Source: Micromonospora polyrhachis
GTDB lineage: Bacteria > Actinomycetota > Actinomycetes > Mycobacteriales > Micromonosporaceae
Length of the DNA: 64,000 bases
NCBI RefSeq assembly: GCF_014203835.1
Contig: NZ_JACHJW010000001.1
Span: 5,034,501-5,098,500, forward strand
Direction: 5' to 3'
The notes beneath the pieces were generated by a model that was not told where the DNA came from, made no database searches, and worked only from the letters and a program-made list of their open reading frames with translations. This document shows, piece after piece, positions 34,475 to 42,454 of the stretch. Position numbers and translations under genes: made by a program. The first letter of the stretch is position 1; every line of letters starts with the position of its first letter.

Positions 34475-35080
34475 GTGGCGACTGACAAGCCAACTACGGC
34501 GGACCTCATCCGGACCCAACTGCGCCGAATGCGTACGGCCGCCGGACTGAGCCAGGAGGAGTTCGGCAAGCGGGCGCACTATTCGGCGTCGATGGTGTCG
34601 GCGGTGGAGTTGGGCCAGCGCCCGCTGGACGCCGCCTACCTGGCCCGCGCGGACGAGGTGCTCGGTACGGGTGACCTCTTCGTACGACTGCTGGAGCTGG
34701 CCAAACGCGACGGTGAACCGTTGTGGTTCCGGCCCTGGCTGGACGCCGAACGCCGAGCCACCCAACTGCGGTGCTTCCACCCGACGTTGATCCCCGGTCT
34801 GCTTCAGACGGCCAACTACGCCCGCGCCCTCTTCCGGGGCGACACCAGCCTCACCGAGGAGCGAATCGAGCAGTTGGTAGCCGCCAGGCTGGAACGGCAG
34901 ACCATCCTGGACCGGGCCGAGCCGCCGCAGTTCACCACAGTGATCGACGAGGCGGCGCTGGACCGGTTCGCCGAGGAGTGCGCCGGGATACTGGCAAGGT
35001 GGGAGAGTGTGCGTAACGAGGCGCTGCCTCGACGGCAGTCGATCGAGCTGATCAAGGAGTTGGTGCGGCCATGGATCTGA
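34475..35080 (+). CDS. XRE regulator with shortened DUF5753 domain
   Basis: A 201-residue regulator. The N-terminal XRE helix-turn-helix is clear (IRTQLRRMRTAAGLSQEEFGKRAHYSASMVSAVELGQRPLD). A DUF5753 domain starts with PWLDAERRATQLRCFHPTLIPGLLQTANYARALF and reaches FTTVIDEAALDRF, then jumps to a C-terminal segment (ARWESVRNEALPRRQSIELIKEL) where the central part of about 60-70 residues is missing compared with usual members of about 280 residues. The GTG at 34475 follows GGAGGAA. It overlaps the DUF397 gene, the usual partner of such regulators. Confidence 0.85.
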   Translation: MATDKPTTADLIRTQLRRMRTAAGLSQEEFGKRAHYSASMVSAVELGQRPLDAAYLARADEVLGTGDLFVRLLELAKRDGEPLWFRPWLDAERRATQLRCFHPTLIPGLLQTANYARALFRGDTSLTEERIEQLVAARLERQTILDRAEPPQFTTVIDEAALDRFAEECAGILARWESVRNEALPRRQSIELIKELVRPWI

Positions 35081-35262
35081 CCGGTGCCCGGTGGCGTAAG
35101 TCCACCCGGAGCGGCGCTAACGGCGGCGACTGCGTCGAGGTGGCCGACAACCTGCCCGGCGTCGTGTTGGTGCGCGACACCAAGGACCGGGACGGTGGCA
35201 CGTTGGCCTTCGGCCCGGCGGCCTGGCTGGCCTTCGTGTCGTACGCCGCCACACGCGACTGA
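35071..35262 (+). CDS. DUF397 domain protein
   Basis: A 63-residue DUF397 protein, with the hallmark DLTGARWRKSTRSGANGGDCVEVAD and VVLVRDTKDRDGGTLAF. DUF397 proteins are small partners encoded directly after XRE/DUF5753 regulators; the pair has been likened to toxin-antitoxin or anti-regulator systems in actinomycetes. Its start overlaps the XRE gene by 10 bases. Confidence 0.92.
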   Translation: MDLTGARWRKSTRSGANGGDCVEVADNLPGVVLVRDTKDRDGGTLAFGPAAWLAFVSYAATRD

Positions 35263-35275
35263 CCCGCATAGCTCG

Positions 35276-35310
35276 CGCTGTCCCCGCTGGCCAGCCCGGC
35301 GGGGACAGCG
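35276..35310 (+). terminator. Terminator of the XRE/DUF397 operon
   Basis: Arms CGCTGTCCCCGC (35276-35287) and GCGGGGACAGCG (35299-35310) form a perfect 12-base stem 13 bases after the DUF397 stop. Confidence 0.7.
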
Positions 35311-35382
35311 AGTCCGGGGGGCACAGCTCGCTGTTGTCTACACCGAGTCAACCTCGGCGGGCGTGGCTCGCGTAGGGCACGA

Positions 35383-35733
35383 TCAGCCGCCTGGCGGCAG
35401 GGGCCCGAACCGTGCGACATAGTGCCAGACCCGCTTCAGTGCCTGCTCGTCATGGTCGCCGGTAAGCGCGGCAGCGCCGATCATCCGAGAATTCAGATAG
35501 CCGTCGATGGCGATCTTTGTGCCCAGGTCGACGCACTCCTGCCCCCGGTAGTCCGGGTAGCGCCGCAACTCGCTGACGGCGAGCCGGAAGCCCGGGTGCC
35601 ATTCGAGCGGGCAGGGCAGCCGACAGGCGGCAGCCTCCACCTCCGTACCCCGATAGCTCGGGTCCAGCACCAACGCCTCCACGTCGCGGTCCAGCCGGAC
35701 CGGTCCGTGCACCTGGGCAGCGTAGTTTCCCAA
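35383..35733 (-). pseudogene. C-terminal remnant of a DUF3626-like protein
   Basis: A 116-residue frame resembling only the last third of DUF3626 proteins of about 300 residues: AAQVHGPVRLDRDVEALVLDPSYRGT, LEWHPGFRLAVSELRRYPDYRGQE, then an IDGYLNSRMIGAAAL tail. The only available start is a TTG without a ribosome-binding site, and the missing N-terminal part is replaced by the promoter of the neighbouring TetR gene. It is probably a 5'-truncated gene. Family assignment is from memory of its motifs. Confidence 0.55.
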
Positions 35734-35741
35734 CGATCGTT
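35732..35741. promoter_or_regulatory. AACGATCGTT palindrome before a TetR gene
   Basis: A perfect 10-base palindrome 43 bases before the TetR start, of a type suited to TetR self-regulation. It coincides with the broken end of the DUF3626-like frame. Confidence 0.35.
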
Positions 35742-35783
35742 ATGTACGATGCCCCTGGTTGGACCAGGTGAGGAGAGCTGCGG

Positions 35784-36374
35784 ATGCCCGCACGAGGAGA
35801 CCACGACGCGCGGCGGGCCGACGTCTCCGAGGCGGTCTGGCGGGTGCTCGCGGCCCGAGGATTCGGTGGACTGACGCTGCGGGCGGTCGCCGCCGAGATG
35901 ACCGCCTCGACCGGTCTGCTCACCCACTACTTCCCCAGCAAGCGGGCACTGGTCCGGCACGCGCTCGACGTCGCCGAGGAGCGCAGCGAGACCCGCGCGC
36001 GGCAGATCGCCGAGGCGCCGGGCCTGCCGGCGCTGCGGGCCGCGCTGCTCGACGTGCTTCCGCTCACCGCCGAGTTGGTCGCGATGAGCCGGGTCTGGGT
36101 GAGCTTCTGGGACGCGGCGCTGGGCGATCCCGACCTCGGCCTCCGGCAGACCCAGCGGTACGTCCGCTGGCGCGCGCGGCTGCGGGTCCACGTCGAGGCG
36201 GCGATCGGCCGGGGTGAGCTGCCCGAGGCCACCGACCCGGAGGAGGTGGCCGCGATGGCTGCCGCGTTCGCGCACGGGCTCGTCGTGCAGGTGCTCTTCG
36301 ACCCGGACCGCTTTCCACCGGCCCGGCAGACCACCTTGCTGGACGGTTTCCTGAGCGCGTTACCTCGGGCGTAA
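35784..36374 (+). CDS. TetR family regulator
   Basis: A 196-residue TetR regulator. Helix-turn-helix at about residues 14-58: SEAVWRVLAARGFGGLTLRAVAAEMTASTGLLTHYFPSKRALVRHAL. The C-terminal domain (AVAAELVAMSRVW-like, DPEEVAAMAAAFAHGLVVQVLFDP) is BetI-like (TetR_C_6). The ATG at 35784 follows GAGGAGAG. No obvious target gene is adjacent; it may regulate itself through the palindrome upstream. Confidence 0.88.
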   Translation: MPARGDHDARRADVSEAVWRVLAARGFGGLTLRAVAAEMTASTGLLTHYFPSKRALVRHALDVAEERSETRARQIAEAPGLPALRAALLDVLPLTAELVAMSRVWVSFWDAALGDPDLGLRQTQRYVRWRARLRVHVEAAIGRGELPEATDPEEVAAMAAAFAHGLVVQVLFDPDRFPPARQTTLLDGFLSALPRA

Positions 36375-36423
36375 CGCCCCGATCTCGTCTCCACCGGTTC
36401 CGTTACCCGGGGTGGGCTGACGT

Positions 36424-36452
36424 TTGACTTGACCAAGAGTCAGGGATAACGT
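36424..36452 (+). promoter_or_regulatory. Promoter of the metzincin gene
   Basis: TTGACT at 36424-36429 and TAACGT at 36447-36452, separated by 17 bases. This leaves a leader of about 45 bases to the ATG at 36503. Confidence 0.55.
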
Positions 36453-36502
36453 GCAGTCCGTTACATCCATACATCTAAATGTGTTTGTTGGAGGTGCGTC
36501 GT

Positions 36503-37042
36503 ATGGTCAGACGTCAAGTCCGCCGCCTGGGCGCGGTGCTGGTCACACTCACCGCCGCGACAGCAGCCACGCTGGCCGTGGCCACACCGGCACATGCCTC
36601 GCACGGCGGGACAGCGGCCAGCGGAATCCTCAACACCACGGCGTGGCGGGTGTGCATCTCGGGCTGGACGGACGGGCAGAGCGCCTCGTCGTATGCCATC
36701 ACCCAGATCAACCCGACCGACGTCAACGCGTCGTCGGTGGCCTGCACCGGCAGCTACAACGTGTCGTCCTACGCGGCCAGCTACCCGGACTCGTGGTACG
36801 GCCTGACCAGTTGCCCCGGCGGCGTCTCCGGCGGGTACTGCACCTACAAGACCGTCCAGCTCAACGGTCGTACGGCCACCACGACGACCCAGTGGCGCAA
36901 GACCGCGACCCATGAGTTCGGGCACGTCGCCGGACTGGGCCATCGGTCCACGAACTCCTCCTGCATGACGTCGGGTGCCGCGCCGCCGATCGTCACCACG
37001 TTCGACAGCCACGACACCGACGCGATCAACGCGACCTACTAG
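36503..37042 (+). CDS. Small secreted metzincin-type metalloprotease
   Basis: A 179-residue secreted protein with a signal peptide (VRRLGAVLVTLTAATAATLAVATPAHASH). The zinc motif HEFGHVAGLGHR is a metzincin HExxHxxGxxH, and SCMTSGA supplies the Met-turn. Cys residues (VCISGW, VACTG, TSCPGG, YCTYK, SSCMT) suggest disulphides outside the cell. It is shorter than most bacterial metzincins and has no visible propeptide or extra domain. The ATG at 36503 follows GGAGG. A lipoprotein gene follows 19 bases after the stop; they may be co-transcribed. Confidence 0.85.
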   Translation: MVRRQVRRLGAVLVTLTAATAATLAVATPAHASHGGTAASGILNTTAWRVCISGWTDGQSASSYAITQINPTDVNASSVACTGSYNVSSYAASYPDSWYGLTSCPGGVSGGYCTYKTVQLNGRTATTTTQWRKTATHEFGHVAGLGHRSTNSSCMTSGAAPPIVTTFDSHDTDAINATY

Positions 37043-37061
37043 CGGACGGAAGGGGGATTCG

Positions 37062-37670
37062 ATGAGTGAGAAGAGGACCAGACGAGGGCTGCTCGTCGGC
37101 GCGCTCGGAGTGGCGGCTGCGCTCGTACTGTCGGCGTGTGGCGGAGCGAGCCAGCACGCCGACGAGGGCGAGCACGTCCACGACAATGCCAACGGGGCCA
37201 ATGTGGACGTGAGTGACTATCTGCCCAATGCCGGGCTGGCGGAACTCACCGACGCCTCGGAACTCGTGGTCTCCGGGCGTGTGGTCGGCGCAGTCAGCGG
37301 TGTCCAGATCGGGGAGAGTAGGGACCTCGAATACACGATCTACACGATCGCCGTCGACGAGGTCATCAAGGGCAGCGCGGGCGAGTCCATCGAGGTCGCC
37401 CTGCTCACCCACATCCAGCGCGCCGCGGTCGTCTTCGACAGCAGGGCTACGCCCAACCGAGGCGACCAGGGGATCTGGCTGCTGACGAAGATCGCGCCGG
37501 AGTTCAAGCGCGAGGGCTACGTCCTGACCAACCAGAACAGCCAACTCCTGGTCAAGTCGGACGGGTCCGGGCTGGCCGGGGGCGCCTCGTCGTCCGTGGT
37601 CGCCAAGGAAGTCAAGGAACTCGGCGGTCTGACCGGGGTCCTGGCCAGGTTGCGCGACGCGGCGAGATAG
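37062..37670 (+). CDS. Lipoprotein of unknown function
   Basis: A 202-residue lipoprotein with signal LLVGALGVAAALVLSAC (lipidated Cys26) followed by a His/Asp/Glu-rich stretch (HADEGEHVHDNANG), which may bind metal. The rest is mostly beta (ELVVSGRVVGAVSG, YTIYTIAVDEVIKG, GIWLLTKI). I do not recognise a family. The ATG at 37062 follows GGAAGGGGG. It is close behind the secreted metzincin, so both probably act outside the membrane. Confidence 0.7.
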   Translation: MSEKRTRRGLLVGALGVAAALVLSACGGASQHADEGEHVHDNANGANVDVSDYLPNAGLAELTDASELVVSGRVVGAVSGVQIGESRDLEYTIYTIAVDEVIKGSAGESIEVALLTHIQRAAVVFDSRATPNRGDQGIWLLTKIAPEFKREGYVLTNQNSQLLVKSDGSGLAGGASSSVVAKEVKELGGLTGVLARLRDAAR

Positions 37671-37770
37671 CCCCATAGACCTCGGCCCGGCGGCTTGCAG
37701 GCGTCGCCGGGTCGAGCCGTGTGCCTGCCTTCATTCAGCAGCCGGGCCGAGCCGCGTGCCCCTCGGTCAC

Positions 37771-38739
37771 TCACGTGCCCGGTATCGGGCTCGCCGACCT
37801 GCTCTGCGGAGTGAACTGGTCAACCACGACCAGCGAGGTTCCCGGCCTGACCTCGCTCAGCAACTGCCGTTGCCCCTTCCGGGGCAACCGGATACAGCCA
37901 TCCGTGGTGTCCTTGCCCAGTTCGCCGTCGTGATACCAGGTGTGCAGCCCGATGTGTGCGTCGCGCAGGCCGGGCGGAATGGCCTTCGGGTTGTCCGGCA
38001 CCGCCCCGAGGGCGAACACATCGGTGTCGGCGTAGACCGCGCCGGGCAGGGTGGATCGGCCGAGCAGGAAGGTGCGGCCCAGCGGGGTGGGCGTACGCGC
38101 GACGCCGAGGCTGACCTGCCAGGACCGGACGAGTGTCCCGTCCCGGAACCAGAAGAGCTGGTGACTCCGGCGGGTCACGACGAGCTGGTCACGTAGCGGC
38201 ACGCTGCTCCAGCCGTCCGGTGGTACCCAGGCCAGGGTCCGGTTGACCGAGGGCAACAGTACGGCGGCCCAGCCTGCCCGCCGCTCGACGATCGGCATGG
38301 TCAGCTCGACCCCCTGGATGGTGGGGGCGAGGAAGGCCCGGGGCTGCCCGCCCGGTGCGTCGTACGCGCCGACCAGGCGCAGCGGGTGCAGGCCCTCGCG
38401 CAGCGGATCGGTCGACAGTGTTGCCGGATCGGTGGGGAAGCCTCGCGGTGCCGGCCCGTAGTCCACGACCGGCAGGTTGGCCGGTGGCGGGGTTGCGCCG
38501 ATCGGAGCCTCGACGGACGGCGATGAGGGTGGAGACGCGTTCGGACCCACGCGTCCGGTGTCGGCGACCGGTTGCGGTGTGGCGACCGCCCCCGGTTGTG
38601 TTCCGGTGCGGCGCAGGTTGGCGATGGTAGCCGACGCCAGTACGACTGTGCCGATGATGAGCGTGATCACTCCGCCAACGAGTACGACCCGCTGCCAGCC
38701 GCGCGGCGGCGCGGAGGGCTCGAAAGGGTCAAAAGGCAT
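37771..38739 (-). CDS. L,D-transpeptidase (YkuD domain) with membrane anchor
   Basis: A 322-residue membrane-anchored protein: short cytoplasmic N terminus, one helix (VVLVGGVITLIIGTVVLAS, about residues 19-37), a Pro/Ser-rich linker and a C-terminal YkuD domain with the active-site TTDGCIRLP (Cys) preceded by IGLHTWY (His). It would form or modify peptidoglycan cross-links outside the membrane. TLAWVPPDGWSSVP is typical of the domain's front. The ATG at 38739 is chosen because the longer frame upstream lies antisense to the next gene and shows no likeness. Confidence 0.87.
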   Translation of the reverse strand: MPFDPFEPSAPPRGWQRVVLVGGVITLIIGTVVLASATIANLRRTGTQPGAVATPQPVADTGRVGPNASPPSSPSVEAPIGATPPPANLPVVDYGPAPRGFPTDPATLSTDPLREGLHPLRLVGAYDAPGGQPRAFLAPTIQGVELTMPIVERRAGWAAVLLPSVNRTLAWVPPDGWSSVPLRDQLVVTRRSHQLFWFRDGTLVRSWQVSLGVARTPTPLGRTFLLGRSTLPGAVYADTDVFALGAVPDNPKAIPPGLRDAHIGLHTWYHDGELGKDTTDGCIRLPRKGQRQLLSEVRPGTSLVVVDQFTPQSRSASPIPGT

Positions 38740-38912
38740 GCTTGCACCATATTGCAAGTGGCTAAAGCGGGCAATTTCCGCGAAAAGCCTTCGTGTGTGT
38801 TGGGTGGTCGACGCGATGGCGACAGCCGGCGGTGACGCTACGAAGCGTAATGATTGCGGAAGGGCGATTCCCCGTCGGGCGGGCGGTGAACGTATGGAGT
38901 AAATCGGGCAGA

Positions 38913-39989
38913 TCATTGCTTTGTTGGACGTGTCCTGACGGCCGGCGGCTGCGGAAGGCGAAGAGTGCCGGACAGGTGCGGCTGTTTCTCGCAGATTTCC
39001 CTCAGGATTTGCACGATCGGGTCCAGGCGTTTGGGGCGAGGGTTGGTCGTGGTGATGTAGACGTCGAGTTTCGGAGCCCTTCCCTCGTGGTGCAGTGGCA
39101 CCCACCGCGACGATTCGACGCCTTTTCCGCCGAATCGGGAGCCGGCCTTGTAGGGTAGGGCCACGTCCGATGGGGCGACAACGACCCGCTTCGACTTGAT
39201 GCCGAATCGCTGGTGGTCGTCGGATGCGCGTTGGATGCTCATCGCGCTCTCGTATGTCTCGGCGACTATTCTGGCCTCCTTTGGCGGCGTGCTGATCCTT
39301 GTCGTGGTGATCCAGGTCTCGAGTAGTCTTCGAGAGCGGGAGCCTGCTGGTGGCACCATGGCCCGATATTCGTTGACCAATTCGGTGAGGCTCATCTGAT
39401 CCGCTTGGTAGGCGGCTGGGACCATCACCTCCAACTGCGTGCCGTAGAGCACATCGGATTGAAGTTCTTCCTGGTAGATGGTTGTTCTGCCGCCGATCGC
39501 GATCTCGTGATGGCCAAGGGTCAGGGGAAACAGCGCCTCGTCCTCGAAGCCGTCGTCGCCGCGAGCGTCCAGCCTCAGTTCCGCCACGATGATCTGGTCC
39601 TCGTGGTTCGGGTGCCGTGCTCGGAGGTCGCATTCGAGTTGGCTGGTGATGTAGACGTGATGGGGGAGGCACACGATCTTCGGAAGTGTTCGCTCGGTTG
39701 ACGGTGCGCGCTCTTCCTGGAAGCTGGTGACGATCCTCTTCGCAAACCGGAGGAACCTCTTGCCGCGTACGGTCAGTTCGAGGTTTCCCTTCTGCGGCTC
39801 CTTGAAGGTTGTTTCGCCGAGCCAGGTGTCTATCTTCTTGAGAATGTTCTCGATGCCCTTTATGGTGATGTCTTCCTGGTAATCCTTGAAAAGGTGCTCC
39901 CGGGCTTTCTTCTTGGTTTTATAGGTAGCCACCGTCGCGAATACGACACAGTCCCATTGGGTGGGGGCGCGATCCCGGACTCTTCCCAT
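38913..39989 (-). CDS. Unusual LysR-like winged-helix protein
   Basis: A 358-residue protein of lower GC than its neighbours. Residues 15-95 fit a LysR winged helix pattern (VVFATVATYKTKKKAREHL, then LELTVRGKRFLRFAKRIV), but Lys replaces many expected residues and the sequence between is unlike typical members. The rest (LPKIVCLPHHVYITSQLECD, then LTELVNEYRAMV and RAPKLDVYITTTNPRPKR) does not match a normal LysR effector domain. It could sense ligand or bind DNA. The ATG at 39989 has a weak ribosome-binding site. It may be horizontally acquired. Confidence 0.5.
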   Translation of the reverse strand: MGRVRDRAPTQWDCVVFATVATYKTKKKAREHLFKDYQEDITIKGIENILKKIDTWLGETTFKEPQKGNLELTVRGKRFLRFAKRIVTSFQEERAPSTERTLPKIVCLPHHVYITSQLECDLRARHPNHEDQIIVAELRLDARGDDGFEDEALFPLTLGHHEIAIGGRTTIYQEELQSDVLYGTQLEVMVPAAYQADQMSLTELVNEYRAMVPPAGSRSRRLLETWITTTRISTPPKEARIVAETYESAMSIQRASDDHQRFGIKSKRVVVAPSDVALPYKAGSRFGGKGVESSRWVPLHHEGRAPKLDVYITTTNPRPKRLDPIVQILREICEKQPHLSGTLRLPQPPAVRTRPTKQ

Positions 39990-40121
39990 TCGGCAACTCT
40001 ATGACCACTGCCCGTGTGTGGTGCGTGCCCAACTTCCGACAGGGGAAGTTTTACTTCTCGGGGCGCGAAAAGTAGGTCGAGTTTTGACTGTGCGTGACGG
40101 TGACTCAGGGTGAAAAATGAT

Positions 40122-40150
40122 CGGGCCCGCTGTTTGCCCCAGCGGGCCCG
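40122..40150. promoter_or_regulatory. Hairpin ahead of the three-gene operon
   Basis: Arms CGGGCCCGCTG (40122-40132) and CAGCGGGCCCG (40140-40150), a perfect 11-base stem with a 7-base loop, 41 bases before the ATG at 40192. It may be an attenuator or an operator rather than a terminator, as no gene ends here. Confidence 0.5.
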
Positions 40151-40191
40151 ATCCCAGTGAACCCGCAACATCTACCGTCCTGAGGAGACCG

Positions 40192-40719
40192 ATGCTGCTC
40201 CAGCAACGTACCGCCCTGGAAGGGGCCTGGAAAGTAGCCGTTCCGTTACTTCGAGACTCCGGGGGCGGGCGGCTGTACGTCTCGTTGGCCAGGCCGAGCT
40301 GGCATTCGGCCGTCCTGGTCGGCGGGCTGGTGAGCATGACCCGGGAGGGCCTGGCGGTCAGCGGGCTGAACCACCGGGTTGCGGTCTCCTATCTTGCCTA
40401 TGCCGCCGCAGCGGCCATCGCACTGCTCTGTGGCCAGGTCGTGAGTTGGTACGCCAGGAGTGAGCGGACCTCGCGGGTCCTGAGCGGTCTGCTCAGCGCG
40501 GCCGGACTCATACTCACCAGTGTCGCCACCGGGCCCTTGCTGATGCCCCAGAGCAGCGCCCTCGTTCTCGTGCTCGGGTTGACCTGCGTCGGGGAACTCG
40601 GGTACCGGTTCGGGAAGGTCGGCGAGCCGGCGGAGGCACAGAGTGGAGTCCCCGGTTGGCACCACGGGGCCGGTCGTTCAGTAGCGGTTCGGACCGGCAA
40701 GGGAAGGAAGTCCCGATGA
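40192..40719 (+). CDS. Membrane protein of unknown function
   Basis: A 175-residue protein with about three hydrophobic segments (VSYLAYAAAAAIALLCGQVVSW; VLSGLLSAAGLILTSVATG; SALVLVLGLTCVGELGYRFG) in its centre and a basic C terminus (RTGKGRKSR). It is not recognised as a family. The ATG at 40192 follows GAGGAG. Its stop overlaps the next start (ATGA), the first of three tightly coupled genes. Confidence 0.55.
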   Translation: MLLQQRTALEGAWKVAVPLLRDSGGGRLYVSLARPSWHSAVLVGGLVSMTREGLAVSGLNHRVAVSYLAYAAAAAIALLCGQVVSWYARSERTSRVLSGLLSAAGLILTSVATGPLLMPQSSALVLVLGLTCVGELGYRFGKVGEPAEAQSGVPGWHHGAGRSVAVRTGKGRKSR

Positions 40720-40985
40720 TGGCGACCCTGGTGCTGTCCGAGGTCGTACTGGAACGCGATGGCCGGGTTGTCGCGGCCTATGAGGTACGGCGGGACGTCC
40801 GCGGCGACGTGGTGCTTCTCGACCACGAGATGCAGCGAGACGGGAGACCCGGAGCCTGGGATGCGACTCTGGCGCGGATGGCTGTGCCGGCCAGGGGCGG
40901 AACGTGTCGCCCGCCTGTGCGAGACTCCGGCGCGACAGCCACTCGGTGTGGACGCCCTACCCCCTCGACAGGAACCCCCGAATGA
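40716..40985 (+). CDS. Small unrecognised protein
   Basis: An 89-residue protein (ATLVLSEVVLERDGRVVAAYEVRRDVRGDVV is its best-ordered part) with a low-complexity tail. No family is recognised. It starts at an ATGA overlap with the membrane gene, follows GGGAAGGAAG, and ends at another ATGA overlap with the LURP-one gene. Coupling on both sides supports it as a real gene. Confidence 0.5.
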   Translation: MMATLVLSEVVLERDGRVVAAYEVRRDVRGDVVLLDHEMQRDGRPGAWDATLARMAVPARGGTCRPPVRDSGATATRCGRPTPSTGTPE

Positions 40986-41560
40986 ATCTGCAACAGCTCC
41001 AGGCACAGCGGCAGCTGATCATCCGGCAACGCATCCGGATGATGGTCAACCAGTACGAGGTCCACTCGGTACTCGGCGACGGGACCGAGGGCGAGCTGCT
41101 CGCGTTCGCCCAGCAGAAGCGAATGGCCTTCAAGGAGCAGGTGACCCTCTACACCGACGACACCAAGCAGGTGCCGGTGCTCGGCTTCAAGGCCCGTCAG
41201 GTCATGGACCTCGGCGCGACCTACGACATCGTGGACCCCAGCGGGACCGCCCTGGGCCTGTTCCGGAAGGACTTCAAGAAGTCGCTGCTGCGCTCCACCT
41301 GGCACGTCGAGCAGCCCGGCGTCGGAATGGCCACCGGTCAGGAGCGCAACGCGACCGTCGCCATCCTGCGCCGCTTCGTCGACTCACTCTCCTGGCTGCC
41401 GTACCACTTCGACTTCACCATCGACGGGCAGTTGGCCTTCTCCGTGGTGAAGAAGTGGGGCCTGCGCGACAAGTACGTGGTCGACATCCACCACCCGGGT
41501 CTCGACCGGCGGGTGGTCATCGCCATGGCAGTCGGGCTGGACGCGCTCCAGAGCCGCTGA
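40982..41560 (+). CDS. LURP-one-related/tubby-C2-like protein
   Basis: A 192-residue protein of the LURP-one-related family, whose fold is like the tubby C-terminal and scramblase domain. Evidence: NQYEVHSVLGDGTEGELLAFAQQKRMAFKEQVTLYTDD, VLGFKARQVMDLGATYDIVDPSG and YHFDFTIDGQLAFSVVKKWGLRDKYVVDI. Family members are thought to bind membranes or lipids; bacterial roles are unknown. It is coupled to the two genes upstream, which include a membrane protein, consistent with a membrane function. Confidence 0.8.
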   Translation: MNLQQLQAQRQLIIRQRIRMMVNQYEVHSVLGDGTEGELLAFAQQKRMAFKEQVTLYTDDTKQVPVLGFKARQVMDLGATYDIVDPSGTALGLFRKDFKKSLLRSTWHVEQPGVGMATGQERNATVAILRRFVDSLSWLPYHFDFTIDGQLAFSVVKKWGLRDKYVVDIHHPGLDRRVVIAMAVGLDALQSR

Positions 41561-41630
41561 CCAATAGCCCTGCCGCAGGGCCGGGCCCCCGCTCACGTCG
41601 GACGTGCTGATCTCACGTCGGATGTGCTGA

Positions 41631-42401
41631 TCACGTAGACGTGGCGCGGAGCTGACGCAGGACGTACCCGAGGAACGCGGTCACCTCGGCGACCGGCACC
41701 GCGCGTCCGGCGGCCCGACCGGCGGCGTGGCTCGCGACCGCCGCGTCGATCAGACCGGCGAAGGCCGGCGCGGCGGTCCGGGCCCACCGGGCCGCCGCCG
41801 GCTTGGCGTACCACCGCTGTTGCGCGGCGAACCGCAACGCCCGGCACCCGTTGAGTACGGAGTTGTCGCCGTGCGCGGCCGGGTCGGCCAGGTGCGCCTC
41901 CATCGACTCGACCACCACCGGCAGCAGTACGGCGAACGGTGCCGGCCGCAGCACGGCACGAGGATCCGGACCGGCGAGTGCCCACCCGCTCTGCCAGGAG
42001 ATCGACCGGTCGATGGCGTACCAGAAACCGGGCCCGTCGGCCGGGTCGAAGCTGACCTTCGGCGGCAGCTCCCGGCCGGTGTTGAGATCGAGGAGATAGC
42101 CGGCGGCGACACCACCGTCGTTGACCGCTGCTCGCGGATAGAGCACGAACTCCAGGCCGGTGGCCGGGCAGGGCAGCTCGTCGTGGGCGAGCCGGGCCGC
42201 GATCGTCGCCAGCACCGGTCGTGGCGGTGGATGCTCGACCACGGCGATGACGTCGAGGTCACTTCGGCCCGGGGTGTAGCCGGCCAACGCGAGGGAACCG
42301 GTGGGGTAGACCCCGACCAACTCCGTACCGAGGATGGCGCTCAGGTGACGCACGACCGCGTCCAGGTAGGCGGATTCGGTGAGCGGGACCCGGGTTGTCA
42401 T
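41631..42401 (-). CDS. Aminoglycoside-adenylyltransferase-like nucleotidyltransferase
   Basis: A 256-residue protein with the nucleotidyltransferase motif YPTGSLALAGYTPGRSDLDVIAVVE (Gly-Ser and Asp-x-Asp) near residues 36-60 and a helical C-terminal part (SVLNGCRALRFAAQQRW, GYVLRQL), as in ANT(3'')/ANT(9) adenylyltransferases. Enzymes of this type transfer AMP to aminoglycosides, but many genomic relatives have other substrates and resistance should not be assumed. The ATG at 42401 is divergent from the formaldehyde-dehydrogenase operon. Confidence 0.75.
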   Translation of the reverse strand: MTTRVPLTESAYLDAVVRHLSAILGTELVGVYPTGSLALAGYTPGRSDLDVIAVVEHPPPRPVLATIAARLAHDELPCPATGLEFVLYPRAAVNDGGVAAGYLLDLNTGRELPPKVSFDPADGPGFWYAIDRSISWQSGWALAGPDPRAVLRPAPFAVLLPVVVESMEAHLADPAAHGDNSVLNGCRALRFAAQQRWYAKPAAARWARTAAPAFAGLIDAAVASHAAGRAAGRAVPVAEVTAFLGYVLRQLRATST

Positions 42402-42454
42402 CGATCCACCGTAGGGTCGACGGGGACGATCTTCCAACACGGAGGAGGTAGAGC

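Noticed and set aside
38740-39672. Upstream extension of the L,D-transpeptidase frame giving a 633-residue protein
   Set aside because: The extension lies within the antisense strand of the LysR-like gene, has no family likeness and contains no better ribosome-binding site; the natural start is the ATG at 38739 before the anchor helix.
41631-42401. Calling the nucleotidyltransferase a resistance gene
   Set aside because: The fold motif is clear, but relatives in actinomycete genomes often have unknown substrates, so resistance was not claimed.
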